Below, one piece after another: positions 40,829-49,667 of a DNA stretch of 64,000 bases (positions within the stretch are counted from its first letter, which is position 1; the number at the start of each line of letters is the position of its first letter). The DNA comes from Cohnella phaseoli. Its GTDB lineage: Bacteria; Bacillota; Bacilli; Paenibacillales; Paenibacillaceae. A model generated the notes under the pieces. The model made no database searches. It was not told the origin of the DNA and saw nothing but the letters and a program-made list of their open reading frames with translations. The DNA lies in assembly GCF_003386235.1 (NCBI RefSeq), contig NZ_QRDZ01000006.1:62001-126000 (forward strand). Direction: 5' to 3'. The translations under genes and the position numbers were made by a program.

Positions 40829-43171
40829 ATGCTTATTCGGATGCTGAGAAGGGATTGGCTTCGCAACAAAAGCATTTCCGCGGCTTTGCTTGTGTTTATC
40901 GCGCTATCGGCGCTGCTCGCTTCCAGCGGAGCGAATATGATCGCCGAGTTGTCCAACTCGCTCGGAGCGCTGTTCGCCAAATCCGGCGTGCCGCACTACG
41001 TGCAGATGCATGCCGGAGAAGTCGATCGTGCGTATATCGATCGGTGGGCGCGGGACAACAGCCTTGTTCGGCAGCATCAGACCGCCGAGATGATCAGAAT
41101 CGAAGACGCTCATCTTGCGCTGGGCGATAAATCGACGGTCGGAAGCGGCGGTGTAATGGACCATTACTTCGTCCGCCAGAATCCTTACTTCGACCTGCTG
41201 CTTAATCTGGACAGCCAAGTGATACAGGTAAAACGGGGAGAGGTTGCGGTCCCGATTTATTACAAGCAGCGCGACGGTCTGGAAATTGGAGACAAGGTGC
41301 GGATCGCCGCCCAAGGCTTCGACATGGAGCTTACCGTCTCCGAATTTGTCCGGGATGTGCAGATGAATCCTTCCATTATTCATTCGAAGCGTTTTGTCGT
41401 CGACGAAAGGGATTTTGCCCGGCTTAACGGCAGCGGAATCGGAGAGCGGGAATATTTGATTGAATTTCAACTGAAGGATGCCGCCAAGCTTGGCGAATTT
41501 AGAACCGCATACGAGACGTCGAGCTTGCCGAAGCTGGGGCCGGCTATCGACCATACGCTGTTCCGCACGCTGAACGCATTGACGGACGGGCTGCTCGCGG
41601 CCGTCATTCTTCTGGTCAGCTTCTTGATCGGGGCGATTGCGATTCTATGCCTGAGATTTACGATTCTTGCGGCGATCGAAGAGGATTACCGGGAGATCGG
41701 CGTTATGAAGGCGATCGGGATCGCACCCAAAGAGATTCGCAAGCTCTATTTGCTGAAATACGTGATGACGGCCGCAATCGCATCCGTTATCGGCTATGCG
41801 ACGTCGCTGCTGCTTCATCCGCTGTTTACCCGCAACATTATGCTTTATATCGGCACAGCACCGAAGGGGCCGGCGCTACAGCTCGTTCCAATTGCCGCCG
41901 CTTTCTTTATTTTCGCCATCGTCGTTTTGTTTTGCATGTTGACTTTAAGGCGGTTTAATCGGATTTCGGCAGTGGAAGCGCTGCGCTCCGGAACGGCGGG
42001 GGAAGCGCGGCCGTCCGGAACGAAACCGTCGCTGCACAGAAGCAGAACCCTCAGCGTCCCGTTGTTTCTCGCCGTCAAGGATATCGTCGGCCGCTTTAAG
42101 ATGTATCGGATGCTGCTATTCGTCTTTATAATCAGCTCGTTTATTATGCTTGTGCCGATCAACTTTTTTCATACGGTGCAATCTCCCGACTTTAACAACT
42201 ATATGGGCATCGAGAAGAGCGATCTGCGTATCGATCTGCAGCACGCCGGCTCAGCCGAGGACGACTATGAGCGCATACTCGGGCAGCTGAAGAACGACAG
42301 CGACGTGGAGCGCTACGCCGCGGTGCTCGTCGGCTCGTTCAAGACGATCGGCGCCGAAGGCGCGCTTGAGAATATGACCGTGGAAACCGGGGACTTCACG
42401 ACGTTCCAGCTGGAATATTTGCAGGGAGCGGCACCGTCGCGGGCCGACGAGATCGCGCTCTCCTATTTGAACGGCCAAGAAATGGAGAAGAAGGTGGGCG
42501 ATCCGATCCTGCTTATCGTGGACGGTCGGGAAACAACGCTTAAGGTGAGCGGCATCTATCAAGACGTAACGAACGGGGGCCGCACGGCCAAGGCGGCGCT
42601 GCCCGTTCGGCCCGAAACGGTGCTTCGCTACGAGCTTGCCGTCGATCTGAAACCCGGGGTGGACGTCGCCGCCAAGAGGGAGCAGTACGCGCAGGAGATG
42701 AATCCGGCGAAGGTGACCGATCTGGCCGGCTACATGGCGCAGACGTTCGGCAATACGATCGATCAGCTCAGGCTCGTCACGAGAGTGGCCACGGCCGTCG
42801 CTTTGCTCGTATCGGCGCTCATTACGGCGCTGTTCCTGAAGATGGCCGTAGCCAAGGACGCCGGTCAAATCGCAATTATGAGGAGCATCGGTTTCTCGCT
42901 GAGGCATCTCCGCATCCAGTATGCGACGAGGGCGCTAATCGTGCTTGCCGTCGGCATCGCCGTAGGAACCGTGCTCTCCAATACGGCGGGACAGAGCGTT
43001 GCGGGATTCGCCATGTCGTTTATGGGAGCCGCGCGCATTCAATTCGCCATCGATCCGCTTCAGGCTTACGTGCTGTATCCGCTTCTGCTGCTTGCCGCCG
43101 TATCCGTTACGGCGCTTGTCAGCCTCGTATCGATCAGGAAAATGAACATATCGGAGATGAATGCGACCTAG
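40829..43171 (+). CDS. FtsX-like ABC transporter permease
   Basis: Large exporter permease of 780 residues with the MacB/FtsX layout: an N-terminal membrane segment, a long extracellular loop (about residues 50-240), three membrane segments near 250-380, a second large loop, and three more at the C-terminus. Conserved core parts are AAIEEDYREIGVMKAIGIAP and, in the second half, VAKDAGQIAIMRSIGFSLRH. It is likely to export a peptide or antimicrobial. Its TAG stop is formed by the first bases of a 26-bp palindrome. The ATPase gene follows 39 nt later. Confidence 0.9.
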   Translation: MLIRMLRRDWLRNKSISAALLVFIALSALLASSGANMIAELSNSLGALFAKSGVPHYVQMHAGEVDRAYIDRWARDNSLVRQHQTAEMIRIEDAHLALGDKSTVGSGGVMDHYFVRQNPYFDLLLNLDSQVIQVKRGEVAVPIYYKQRDGLEIGDKVRIAAQGFDMELTVSEFVRDVQMNPSIIHSKRFVVDERDFARLNGSGIGEREYLIEFQLKDAAKLGEFRTAYETSSLPKLGPAIDHTLFRTLNALTDGLLAAVILLVSFLIGAIAILCLRFTILAAIEEDYREIGVMKAIGIAPKEIRKLYLLKYVMTAAIASVIGYATSLLLHPLFTRNIMLYIGTAPKGPALQLVPIAAAFFIFAIVVLFCMLTLRRFNRISAVEALRSGTAGEARPSGTKPSLHRSRTLSVPLFLAVKDIVGRFKMYRMLLFVFIISSFIMLVPINFFHTVQSPDFNNYMGIEKSDLRIDLQHAGSAEDDYERILGQLKNDSDVERYAAVLVGSFKTIGAEGALENMTVETGDFTTFQLEYLQGAAPSRADEIALSYLNGQEMEKKVGDPILLIVDGRETTLKVSGIYQDVTNGGRTAKAALPVRPETVLRYELAVDLKPGVDVAAKREQYAQEMNPAKVTDLAGYMAQTFGNTIDQLRLVTRVATAVALLVSALITALFLKMAVAKDAGQIAIMRSIGFSLRHLRIQYATRALIVLAVGIAVGTVLSNTAGQSVAGFAMSFMGAARIQFAIDPLQAYVLYPLLLLAAVSVTALVSLVSIRKMNISEMNAT

Positions 43172-43194
43172 GGCGTGTATGCATACACGCCCTA
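43169..43194. repeat. 26-bp perfect palindrome with TAGGGCGTGT ends
   Basis: Ten bases TAGGGCGTGT, six bases ATGCAT and the inverted ACACGCCCTA. The outer ten bases are the same as the ends of the element at 11370-11525, here with almost nothing between. It begins at the stop codon of the FtsX-like gene and ends just before the ATPase ribosome binding site, so it also forms a hairpin inside the operon message. Confidence 0.75.
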
Positions 43195-43210
43195 ACAAGG
43201 AGGAATTGCG

Positions 43211-43978
43211 ATGGGAGTGCTGTTGGAAGCGAAAGAGTTAAGCAAATCGTATGCAAGCGGCCCCAATGACGGACAACAGGCGCTGAAAAAAGTGAACCTG
43301 CAAGTTCGCAAGGGCGAATTTATAGCGGTAATGGGGCCGTCGGGCTCGGGCAAGTCTACGCTGCTTTATAGCTTGAGCGGCATGGATCGAGCCAGCTCCG
43401 GCAGCGTAACGTTTGGCGGCGAGGAAATCTCCTCGTACTCCGAGAAGCGGCTGTCCGAGCTAAGGCTGGAGAAAATGGGGTTTATTTTTCAACACATCCA
43501 TCTGCTTAAAAACTTGACCCTCTTCGACAACATCGTTTTGTCCGCTTATCTGGCCAAGCGCAGCAGCCGCAAGGAGATTAACTCAAGAGCGCTGGAATAT
43601 ATGCGGAAGTCAGGCATTGCCGAGCTAGCCGGCAAGAACATTACGCAGGCGTCGGGAGGGCAGCTGCAGCGAGCCGCCATCTGTCGGGCGCTGATCAATC
43701 AGCCGGAAATCGTGTTCGGAGACGAGCCGACCGGCGCGCTTAATTCCAAAACCGCGGGAGAGATAATGGACCTGCTCGCCGATATCAATGAATCCGGTAC
43801 GACGATTTTGCTTGTGACCCACGATGTTAAGGTAGCGGCGAAGACGGAGCGCATTCTGTTTATGCTGGACGGCTCTCTTGTAGCCGAGCGTCGGCTCGGC
43901 AAGCTTAAGAAGGAAAAACAGGACGGCAGGGCAAGGGAAGAGGAGCTTACCGGCTGGCTGGCGAGCCTGGGACTGTAA
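43211..43978 (+). CDS. ABC exporter ATPase (LolD/MacB type)
   Basis: ATPase of 255 residues for the FtsX-like permease before it. Walker A GPSGSGKST, Q-loop FIFQHIHLLKNLTLFDNIVL, signature ITQASGGQLQRAAICRALIN, Walker B IVFGDEPTGALNSKT and the switch histidine in LLVTHDVKVAAKTERI are all present. AAGGAGGA precedes the ATG. The extra C-terminal tail (KKEKQDGRAREEELTGW) is short and charged. Confidence 0.95.
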   Translation: MGVLLEAKELSKSYASGPNDGQQALKKVNLQVRKGEFIAVMGPSGSGKSTLLYSLSGMDRASSGSVTFGGEEISSYSEKRLSELRLEKMGFIFQHIHLLKNLTLFDNIVLSAYLAKRSSRKEINSRALEYMRKSGIAELAGKNITQASGGQLQRAAICRALINQPEIVFGDEPTGALNSKTAGEIMDLLADINESGTTILLVTHDVKVAAKTERILFMLDGSLVAERRLGKLKKEKQDGRAREEELTGWLASLGL

Positions 43979-44002
43979 CGACGAGAGGGAGGAGGCAGGA
44001 AG

Positions 44003-44074
44003 ATGCCGCAATCGGGAACGGAGCAAGCCGAAGGGGAGCGCGATTTATTTCTGGATTTTTTGGAAATCTTCTAA
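44003..44074 (+). CDS. Possible 23-residue small protein
   Basis: A short frame starting MPQSGTEQAEGERDLF and ending with an acidic-hydrophobic tail (LDFLEIF). It is preceded by a strong GGGAGGAGG ribosome binding site 10 nt upstream and lies 25 nt after the exporter ATPase gene. No signal peptide. It could be a regulatory micropeptide, or a chance frame near a good Shine-Dalgarno sequence. Confidence 0.35.
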   Translation: MPQSGTEQAEGERDLFLDFLEIF

Positions 44075-44139
44075 ACTTTTTCCCAATTCGCCGCGTCTTA
44101 ATATAAGAAGAAATCACATACCGGCGGAGGGCGGAAATC

Positions 44140-45414
44140 GTGTCCATTGATCTCGGCAAAACCAGGGCATTCGCATTAATCGGACTCATCACCGGCGGGC
44201 TGCTACTGGCATCCTGTTCCGATAGAAATATAAACCTAAGCCCGGCGGCAGTCGGCGAATCTCTATCGCAGGAAGAGGGACCTGCAGCAGGTGCTGCGAC
44301 TAATGTCGCGCACGAGCAGCCGATCCCTGGGGACGAGGAGACTTTTCAGACCTATGTACTGGCCTCGATTCCCGAGCGGAGCATCTATCTGTTCGCCGAA
44401 GAGAATGGCGTTACACTGCAAGTCGGCGATCTCACGCGGCAGTACGATTGGATTTACATGACTCCGCGCGGAATAGAGCCCAGGCTGAAGATTGGGGACT
44501 TCGATGCCGATGGCCAGGACGAGTTGGCCGTTAATCTATATATCGGGTCGGGAACGGGAATTTCCGTAGAGGAGCTGCACGTCGTCGAGCTTGACGATCT
44601 CCGCGATTATCCGCTGTCGGTGGACGACGTCAGATCCCAGATCGATCAAGCGATCGACAGGCTGAAGGCAAGCCATGACATTCCTGGCCGGTATGCGGAC
44701 AAGGAATTGTCGTTCGGGAATTGGATTGGCTACGAAATAGCCGGAGCGGGGCTGCAGGTCGTAATAGGGCTAGGCGTTCCGGAACAGGGGGCGATGCCCG
44801 AATACATCGGCGAGCTGACTGCAGAAGTCGGCTATAAGGAAGGAAAATACGAGTTAACGGATTTTCGTTTCGTCGAGGATGAACAGGCAGCGGCTTCCCA
44901 TGGGGAGAGCGGGTTAGCGGAGCTGGGCGTGAACAACGAATCGGCGGAATCGCCGGACGGCAAGTATGTGGTCGAAGCCTATGGCGTAAATGAGGGTATC
45001 GCCGCGGGCGGCTTGCATCCCGCGGAAGGGATCCGACTCGTGAAAGCAAGCTCAGGGGAAGAGCTATGGTCGACTATGGGGTACTACAGTCATTCCTTTG
45101 TCTGGTCCCCGAACAGCCGTTATGCGGCCGTATCCTATGAGGCTCGCACTTGGGGAGGAACGATTGTGATCGATGCGCGGGATGGCTCGGAAATCGAACT
45201 GCCGGATCTCGAAGCGCTGCGGCGGGAATGGGGCGGGGAGACGACGGTGAACGAGCACCGTTCCGACCCGCTGTTCCGGTCCGAGGAATGGCTGGACGAT
45301 CGCAGGCTGCGCGTGTCGTTCGAATGGTTCGGGGCTAATGGCGAAGGTTACTCCGGGGAATACGTCTACGACGTCCCCGGAGGCAAGCTTCTCGAACTAC
45401 GTCCCAACGCTTAA
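44140..45414 (+). CDS. Hypothetical lipoprotein
   Basis: A 424-residue exported lipoprotein (GTG start; signal TRAFALIGLITGGLLLASC with the lipid-modified Cys near residue 25). An acidic linker follows, then a domain with an FG-GAP-like calcium-loop segment (IGDFDADGQDELAVNLYIGS). The C-terminal half looks like a beta-propeller part (YSHSFVWSPNSRYAAVSYEA, DARDGSEIELPDLEAL). I do not recognise a family or function. It lies 66 nt after the possible small frame and may belong to the exporter operon. Confidence 0.75.
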   Translation: MSIDLGKTRAFALIGLITGGLLLASCSDRNINLSPAAVGESLSQEEGPAAGAATNVAHEQPIPGDEETFQTYVLASIPERSIYLFAEENGVTLQVGDLTRQYDWIYMTPRGIEPRLKIGDFDADGQDELAVNLYIGSGTGISVEELHVVELDDLRDYPLSVDDVRSQIDQAIDRLKASHDIPGRYADKELSFGNWIGYEIAGAGLQVVIGLGVPEQGAMPEYIGELTAEVGYKEGKYELTDFRFVEDEQAAASHGESGLAELGVNNESAESPDGKYVVEAYGVNEGIAAGGLHPAEGIRLVKASSGEELWSTMGYYSHSFVWSPNSRYAAVSYEARTWGGTIVIDARDGSEIELPDLEALRREWGGETTVNEHRSDPLFRSEEWLDDRRLRVSFEWFGANGEGYSGEYVYDVPGGKLLELRPNA

Positions 45415-45453
45415 ACGATCTTGAATAAGCCTATTTTTCGCCGCGATATTGGT

Positions 45454-47622
45454 TCAATCTCCAACGCTTCTCGTCAAAATGCGGAAGGTGTTCGAAACAT
45501 CGTGTTCTTCGATCGGCCTGCTGTAATGGAAGCCTTGATGGATCGTACAGCCGAATCCGTTCAAAATTTTCGCAGTATCCTCGTTTTCAACGCCTTCGGC
45601 GATTGTCTGCAGCTGGAGGCTTTCGGTCAGTGCCGCAATCGTTTTGACGATGGAATGATTGTATACGTTAGAGCAAATATCCATGATGAAGGAGCGATCG
45701 ATCTTCAAGCAATCGAGAGGAAACTCCTTAATCCACCGGAGCGAGCTGTAGCCTGTGCCGAAATCGTCCATGGCGAGCTTGACGCCGATGTCTTTCAGCC
45801 CCCGCATCGTTGCGATTGTCGTCTGTGCATCCATCGCCATGCTCTCGGTAATTTCCAGCTCAAGCAGATTAGGGTTCATCCCCGTATCGTTAAGAATGTG
45901 CTTAACGGTAGCGCACAGATGAACGTCGGCAAATTGCTTGGAGGACAGATTGACGGCGATTTTCAGAGGAGAGTCCGTCTCCGCATGCAGCTGCTTGCCG
46001 AAGCGGCATGCTTGCTGCAGCACCCATTCTCCGATTTCGATAATGCAATCGGACTCTTCCGCGATCGGGATGAACTCGACCGGAGACACGTCGCCAAGAA
46101 GCGGATTTCTCCAACGGATCAGGCTTTCGAAGCCGATTACATTCCCGTTGAGGCAATCGTATTGAGGCTGATAGACGAGTCGAAGCTCCTGCCGTTCGAT
46201 CGCTTTCTTAAGCTGCAGCTCGATCTGAACCCGGCGTTTGATCTGCTCGTTCAGCGAAGGCTCCCAGAACTTCATCTGATGGCCGCCCTGTTTGCGGGCG
46301 ACGTACATCGCATTCTCCGCATTGGCGAGCAGCTCGTACGCGCCGTATCCGCTCGCCTCCCCGGAGAAGAGCCCCATGCTGATGCGCATGGGAAGCTGTT
46401 GATCGTCCAGCGAGATCGGCTTTATCAAGCTCTGGAAGATGGCTTCTGCGAGCAGTCGGCTGGACTTCTCGCTGCTTGAAGTATAAGCGCACACGAATTC
46501 GTCTCCGCCGATGCGCGCCGTATAGAAGTGTTTCTCGTACAGCCCGCAGTTTTCGATGCGCCTGGCGATGATCTGCAAAATACGATCGCCTACGTTACGA
46601 CCGAACACATCGTTAACGACTTTGAAGTGATCGAGATCGATCGAAGCGATCGTAAGAAGCGATTGCGTCTGACGGATCGTTTCGTCCAGCCAGCGCATGA
46701 GAGAGGATCGGTTGGGAAGCTTGGTCAGCGCGTCGTTGTCCCGAAGGAAGACGACTCTCTGCTCCATCTGGCGCTGCGGGCTGATGTCGAAGCTGACCAT
46801 CAGAATGCTCATCACCTCTCCGTCCCGGAAGACAGGGCGAAGATGGGTCAGCAGATAAAGGCCTTTCCACTGCATCTCGTAGCTGATCAGCTTTTCTCCG
46901 TTCCAGGCCTGATTGTAGAAGGCGGATTGATAACGCGCCAGCTCCTGGGAGAACAGCTCGACGGTATCTTTGCCGGCCAACTGGGAAGAGGGCATTCCGA
47001 ACAAGCTCAACAGCTCGCCTTCGCCGAACATGCATATGTATTTTCCGTTTGTGCGGCACAGCTTCAAAATAAGGCCGCGCTGCCCTCGCAGCGTTCCTCG
47101 CAGTTCTTCGTGCACGATCGTCAAATCTTCTTCGATTTTGACTAAATGTGAAAACGATTCCAAAATAAGTTGGTGATTTTGCTCTTGAATTTTAAACAAT
47201 TGGTCGGATATGGGTTTGTATTTCTGCTTCATAGCGACTTTGCAGCGCAGCAGAAAATTTTCTTCGTGAAGCCCTTCGTCCGTCGGTTGCAGGAGCAGGT
47301 CCTTGAAATAGAAGTCGGAAGCTCCGCTATCCAGCGATTCCAGTGCGTACTCCGATCCTTCGTCGGTATAGCTGCTGACCATAATGACGGGAACGGGGCA
47401 ATCGTGCATAATTTGCTTCAATGCCGTCAGCCCGTCCATAACCGGCATCTCGATGTCCATCGTCACGAGATCGGGGCGCTTCGAAACGATCATCTCGATC
47501 GCTTCCAATCCGTTTCTCGCTTCTCCGACTACGATGAAGCTGTCGTCCTTGGCAAATAGCTTGGTCAGAATGCTGCGCACCAAGCTAGAGTCATCCACGA
47601 TGAGAACCTTATAGGGCGTCAT
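45454..47622 (-). CDS. REC-PAS-GGDEF-EAL cyclic-di-GMP protein
   Basis: Signalling protein of 722 residues, start ATG 47622 with GGGAGAGGTGG upstream. Residues 1-125 are a CheB-type receiver (VLIVDDSSLVRSILTKLF, phospho-acceptor Asp in VTMDIEMPVMDGLTALKQIM, close to CheB). A PAS-like segment is near 190-290. The GGDEF domain has an intact RIGGDEF motif, and the EAL domain has FESLIRWRNP (EAL as ESL), LLELEITES, DDFGTGYSSL, LKIDRSFI and AEGVEN. Both synthesis and breakdown of cyclic-di-GMP seem possible. No CheB methylesterase domain is present. Confidence 0.92.
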   Translation of the reverse strand: MTPYKVLIVDDSSLVRSILTKLFAKDDSFIVVGEARNGLEAIEMIVSKRPDLVTMDIEMPVMDGLTALKQIMHDCPVPVIMVSSYTDEGSEYALESLDSGASDFYFKDLLLQPTDEGLHEENFLLRCKVAMKQKYKPISDQLFKIQEQNHQLILESFSHLVKIEEDLTIVHEELRGTLRGQRGLILKLCRTNGKYICMFGEGELLSLFGMPSSQLAGKDTVELFSQELARYQSAFYNQAWNGEKLISYEMQWKGLYLLTHLRPVFRDGEVMSILMVSFDISPQRQMEQRVVFLRDNDALTKLPNRSSLMRWLDETIRQTQSLLTIASIDLDHFKVVNDVFGRNVGDRILQIIARRIENCGLYEKHFYTARIGGDEFVCAYTSSSEKSSRLLAEAIFQSLIKPISLDDQQLPMRISMGLFSGEASGYGAYELLANAENAMYVARKQGGHQMKFWEPSLNEQIKRRVQIELQLKKAIERQELRLVYQPQYDCLNGNVIGFESLIRWRNPLLGDVSPVEFIPIAEESDCIIEIGEWVLQQACRFGKQLHAETDSPLKIAVNLSSKQFADVHLCATVKHILNDTGMNPNLLELEITESMAMDAQTTIATMRGLKDIGVKLAMDDFGTGYSSLRWIKEFPLDCLKIDRSFIMDICSNVYNHSIVKTIAALTESLQLQTIAEGVENEDTAKILNGFGCTIHQGFHYSRPIEEHDVSNTFRILTRSVGD

Positions 47623-47808
47623 GGGCCACCTCTCCCGGCTTACGATTTCGTCTATTGAAGCTACATCTGGTTGCCGACAAAATCCATTTTCCCACAAATT
47701 TATTAGTTTTTTTGCCGAAAGTTTTAAAAAAGTGTTAGGAAAGTGTGAGCGTGCATGCGATAGCGGTTTCGTGTGTCGGATAATTCAAGCTTCTGCCGGC
47801 AGTTGTGA

Positions 47809-47830
47809 TATACTGTTTACATCATATACA
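47809..47830. promoter_or_regulatory. Shared operator-like site, TetR side
   Basis: Starts TATACTGTTTAC and ends ATACA. The 22-nt sequence matches the reverse complement of 50582-50603 in front of the DrrAB genes at 19 positions. It lies about 50 bp before the TetR start codon. Confidence 0.65.
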
Positions 47831-47881
47831 CTTTCTGCGCGGCTTCTTGGCGAAGCTCGCTCACCCTTCAAGGAGAGAACG

Positions 47882-48679
47882 ATGGAACGGACACGCAATG
47901 GGAATGTTGGAGACGGGCTGGACGAAGAGGCGCTGCAGAAGCTGCCGAACGGCGCCAAGCTCGGTTGGGGGCTGGTCAAACCTTCAACTCGGGGGCCAAA
48001 AGGAGAACTCAGCGTCAAGAAGATCGTCGACGCCGCGGTCGCGCTGGCCGACGGGGACGGCCTTGCCGCCGTATCGATGAACCGGGTGGCGTCGTCTCTG
48101 GGCTTCACGACAATGTCGCTCTATCGGTATATCGCCAGCAAAGACGATCTGCTCATGCTGATGTACGATTCCGTAAGCGAGCTGGAGTTACCGGAAAGAA
48201 AGAGCGGGGATTGGCGGGCCGAGATGCGGGAGTACGTATGGGCGTGCGTGGAGGTATTCGTCAAGCATCCCTGGTTCGGGGATATCCCGGTAACCTCCAT
48301 CCCGATCATGCCGAACACGCTGAAGATCGTCGATTGGATGCTGGGGACGATGCGCTCCTTTCCGCTGAACGAGCACGAGAAAATGTCGATCCTGCTGCTT
48401 CTGAGCAGCTACAGCCGCTCCGTCGGGCTGATCAACCGCGATTTCGGCCAGGCGCTCAAGGCGGGGGCCAATCCGGATACGTTTAACGGGCTGGAATACA
48501 GCGCGGCCCTGAAGCAGTTGGTCAAGCCGGACAACTTCCCTCACTTGTATCCGATGGTCATGTCGGGAACTTACGCGGGGGAGAACGAACAGACGAGCAC
48601 GGTCGGCAACGACTTCGATTTCGGGCTGGAGCGGATTCTGGACGGCGTTCAGCATTATTTGGATACTAGGAAGGGATGA
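47882..48679 (+). CDS. TetR-family regulator linked to the second DrrAB exporter
   Basis: Repressor of 265 residues; ATG 47882 has AAGGAGAG upstream, unlike the much longer frame that opens at 47621. Before the HTH there is an N-terminal stretch of about 40 residues (GLDEEALQKLPNGAKLGWGL). The HTH is KIVDAAVALADGDGLAAVSM, then VASSLGFTTMSLYRYIASKD. The C-terminal half resembles the TetR_C family with HPWFGDIPVTSIPIMPNTLK. It faces the DrrAB genes, and both promoters carry a closely similar 22-nt site. Confidence 0.9.
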   Translation: MERTRNGNVGDGLDEEALQKLPNGAKLGWGLVKPSTRGPKGELSVKKIVDAAVALADGDGLAAVSMNRVASSLGFTTMSLYRYIASKDDLLMLMYDSVSELELPERKSGDWRAEMREYVWACVEVFVKHPWFGDIPVTSIPIMPNTLKIVDWMLGTMRSFPLNEHEKMSILLLLSSYSRSVGLINRDFGQALKAGANPDTFNGLEYSAALKQLVKPDNFPHLYPMVMSGTYAGENEQTSTVGNDFDFGLERILDGVQHYLDTRKG

Positions 48680-48795
48680 CAAAATAAGTAAACGATGAGA
48701 AAGAGGGGCGTGTATCTCCTGTAGGAGCGGAGCGTTTGCCTCGGCCGTCGTGAAATTCTCCTGTTGAACATAAGATCAGGGGATGTCCCCTGAGT

Positions 48796-48852
48796 AGGGT
48801 CGTACACAAGATGATCGATTAAGTGATCATCCTTTCGTACGACCCTCTTTAT
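48796..48852. terminator. Long hairpin between TetR and DrrB genes
   Basis: AGGGTCGTAC and GTACGACCCT are perfect outer arms with an inner ATGATC/GATCAT pair, followed by TCTTTATTT on the plus strand. It separates the two convergent genes. Confidence 0.75.
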
Positions 48853-48875
48853 TTATGAGTCGGCTTCTGTGCCGT

Positions 48876-49667
48876 CTATCGGCGTCCGGCCTTGCGACGG
48901 AACGAGATGCCGCACCAAGCGATAGCGACAAGGATGAGCAGCGCGCACCAGCCCACGGCCAGCCAAGCTTGATTGCCGATCGGCGTGCCGGTCAGCAGAC
49001 CGCGAATCGTCTCGATGACCGGAGTAATCGGCTGATGGTTGGCAACGTCCTGCAGCCAGCCCGGCATCGTCTCCGTCCGTACGAAAGCGCTGGACAAGTA
49101 AGGAAGGAACAGCAGGGCAAAGCCGTAGCCGCTGGCTGCGGAAGGGCTGCTCGCGACCAGCCCGATCGCGGCGTACAGCCAGGTGAAGGCGAGAATGAAC
49201 AGCACGATGATGCCAAGCGCCGCTAACCACTCTGCCGGGCCCGCATTAGGACGAAAGCCGACGAGGAAAGCGACGCCGATGACGACTGCGGTGGCGAGCA
49301 GGTTGCGGGTAAGACTGGCGGCGACATGTCCGGTTATGACGCCCATGCTGTGGATCGGCATCGTGCGGAAGCGGTCGATAATGCCGTTCGTCATATCCAC
49401 GGAGACGTCAACCGCCGTGCTGGAAGATCCGAAGCCGGCGCACAGCAAAATAATTCCCGGGACGACATAGTTGACGTAGTTGCCGCTCGGGTCGAGCGCG
49501 CCGCCGAATACATAGGTGAACAGCAGCATAAGCATCACTGGAAGCATGACGGCCATAAGCAGCGCCTCGACGTTCCTTAGGCTGAGACGGACGCTGCGTC
49601 CGATGAAGACGGCATTCGCGGCGAAGAAGGATGCCGGCGACGGCGTCAGACGAGACAAGTCATTCAT
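48876..49667 (-). CDS. DrrB-type ABC-2 exporter permease (second copy)
   Basis: A 263-residue membrane subunit with six hydrophobic segments. It shows the DrrB pattern: LMAVMLPVMLMLLFTYVFGG, YVNYVVPGIILLCAGFGSSS, and MTNGIIDRFRTMPIHSMGVI. It is downstream of its ATPase and overlaps it by four bases. It is related to but clearly different from the copy at 36639. Confidence 0.93.
   Translation of the reverse strand: MNDLSRLTPSPASFFAANAVFIGRSVRLSLRNVEALLMAVMLPVMLMLLFTYVFGGALDPSGNYVNYVVPGIILLCAGFGSSSTAVDVSVDMTNGIIDRFRTMPIHSMGVITGHVAASLTRNLLATAVVIGVAFLVGFRPNAGPAEWLAALGIIVLFILAFTWLYAAIGLVASSPSAASGYGFALLFLPYLSSAFVRTETMPGWLQDVANHQPITPVIETIRGLLTGTPIGNQAWLAVGWCALLILVAIAWCGISFRRKAGRR

Noticed and set aside
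45421-46479. 352-codon plus-strand frame opposite the GGDEF-EAL gene
   Set aside because: Antisense shadow; the minus strand carries clear EAL and GGDEF motifs over the same bases.
47621-47881. N-terminal extension of the TetR gene at 47882
   Set aside because: The extension runs through the operator-like site and promoter region, has no family similarity, and ATG 47882 has a good ribosome binding site.
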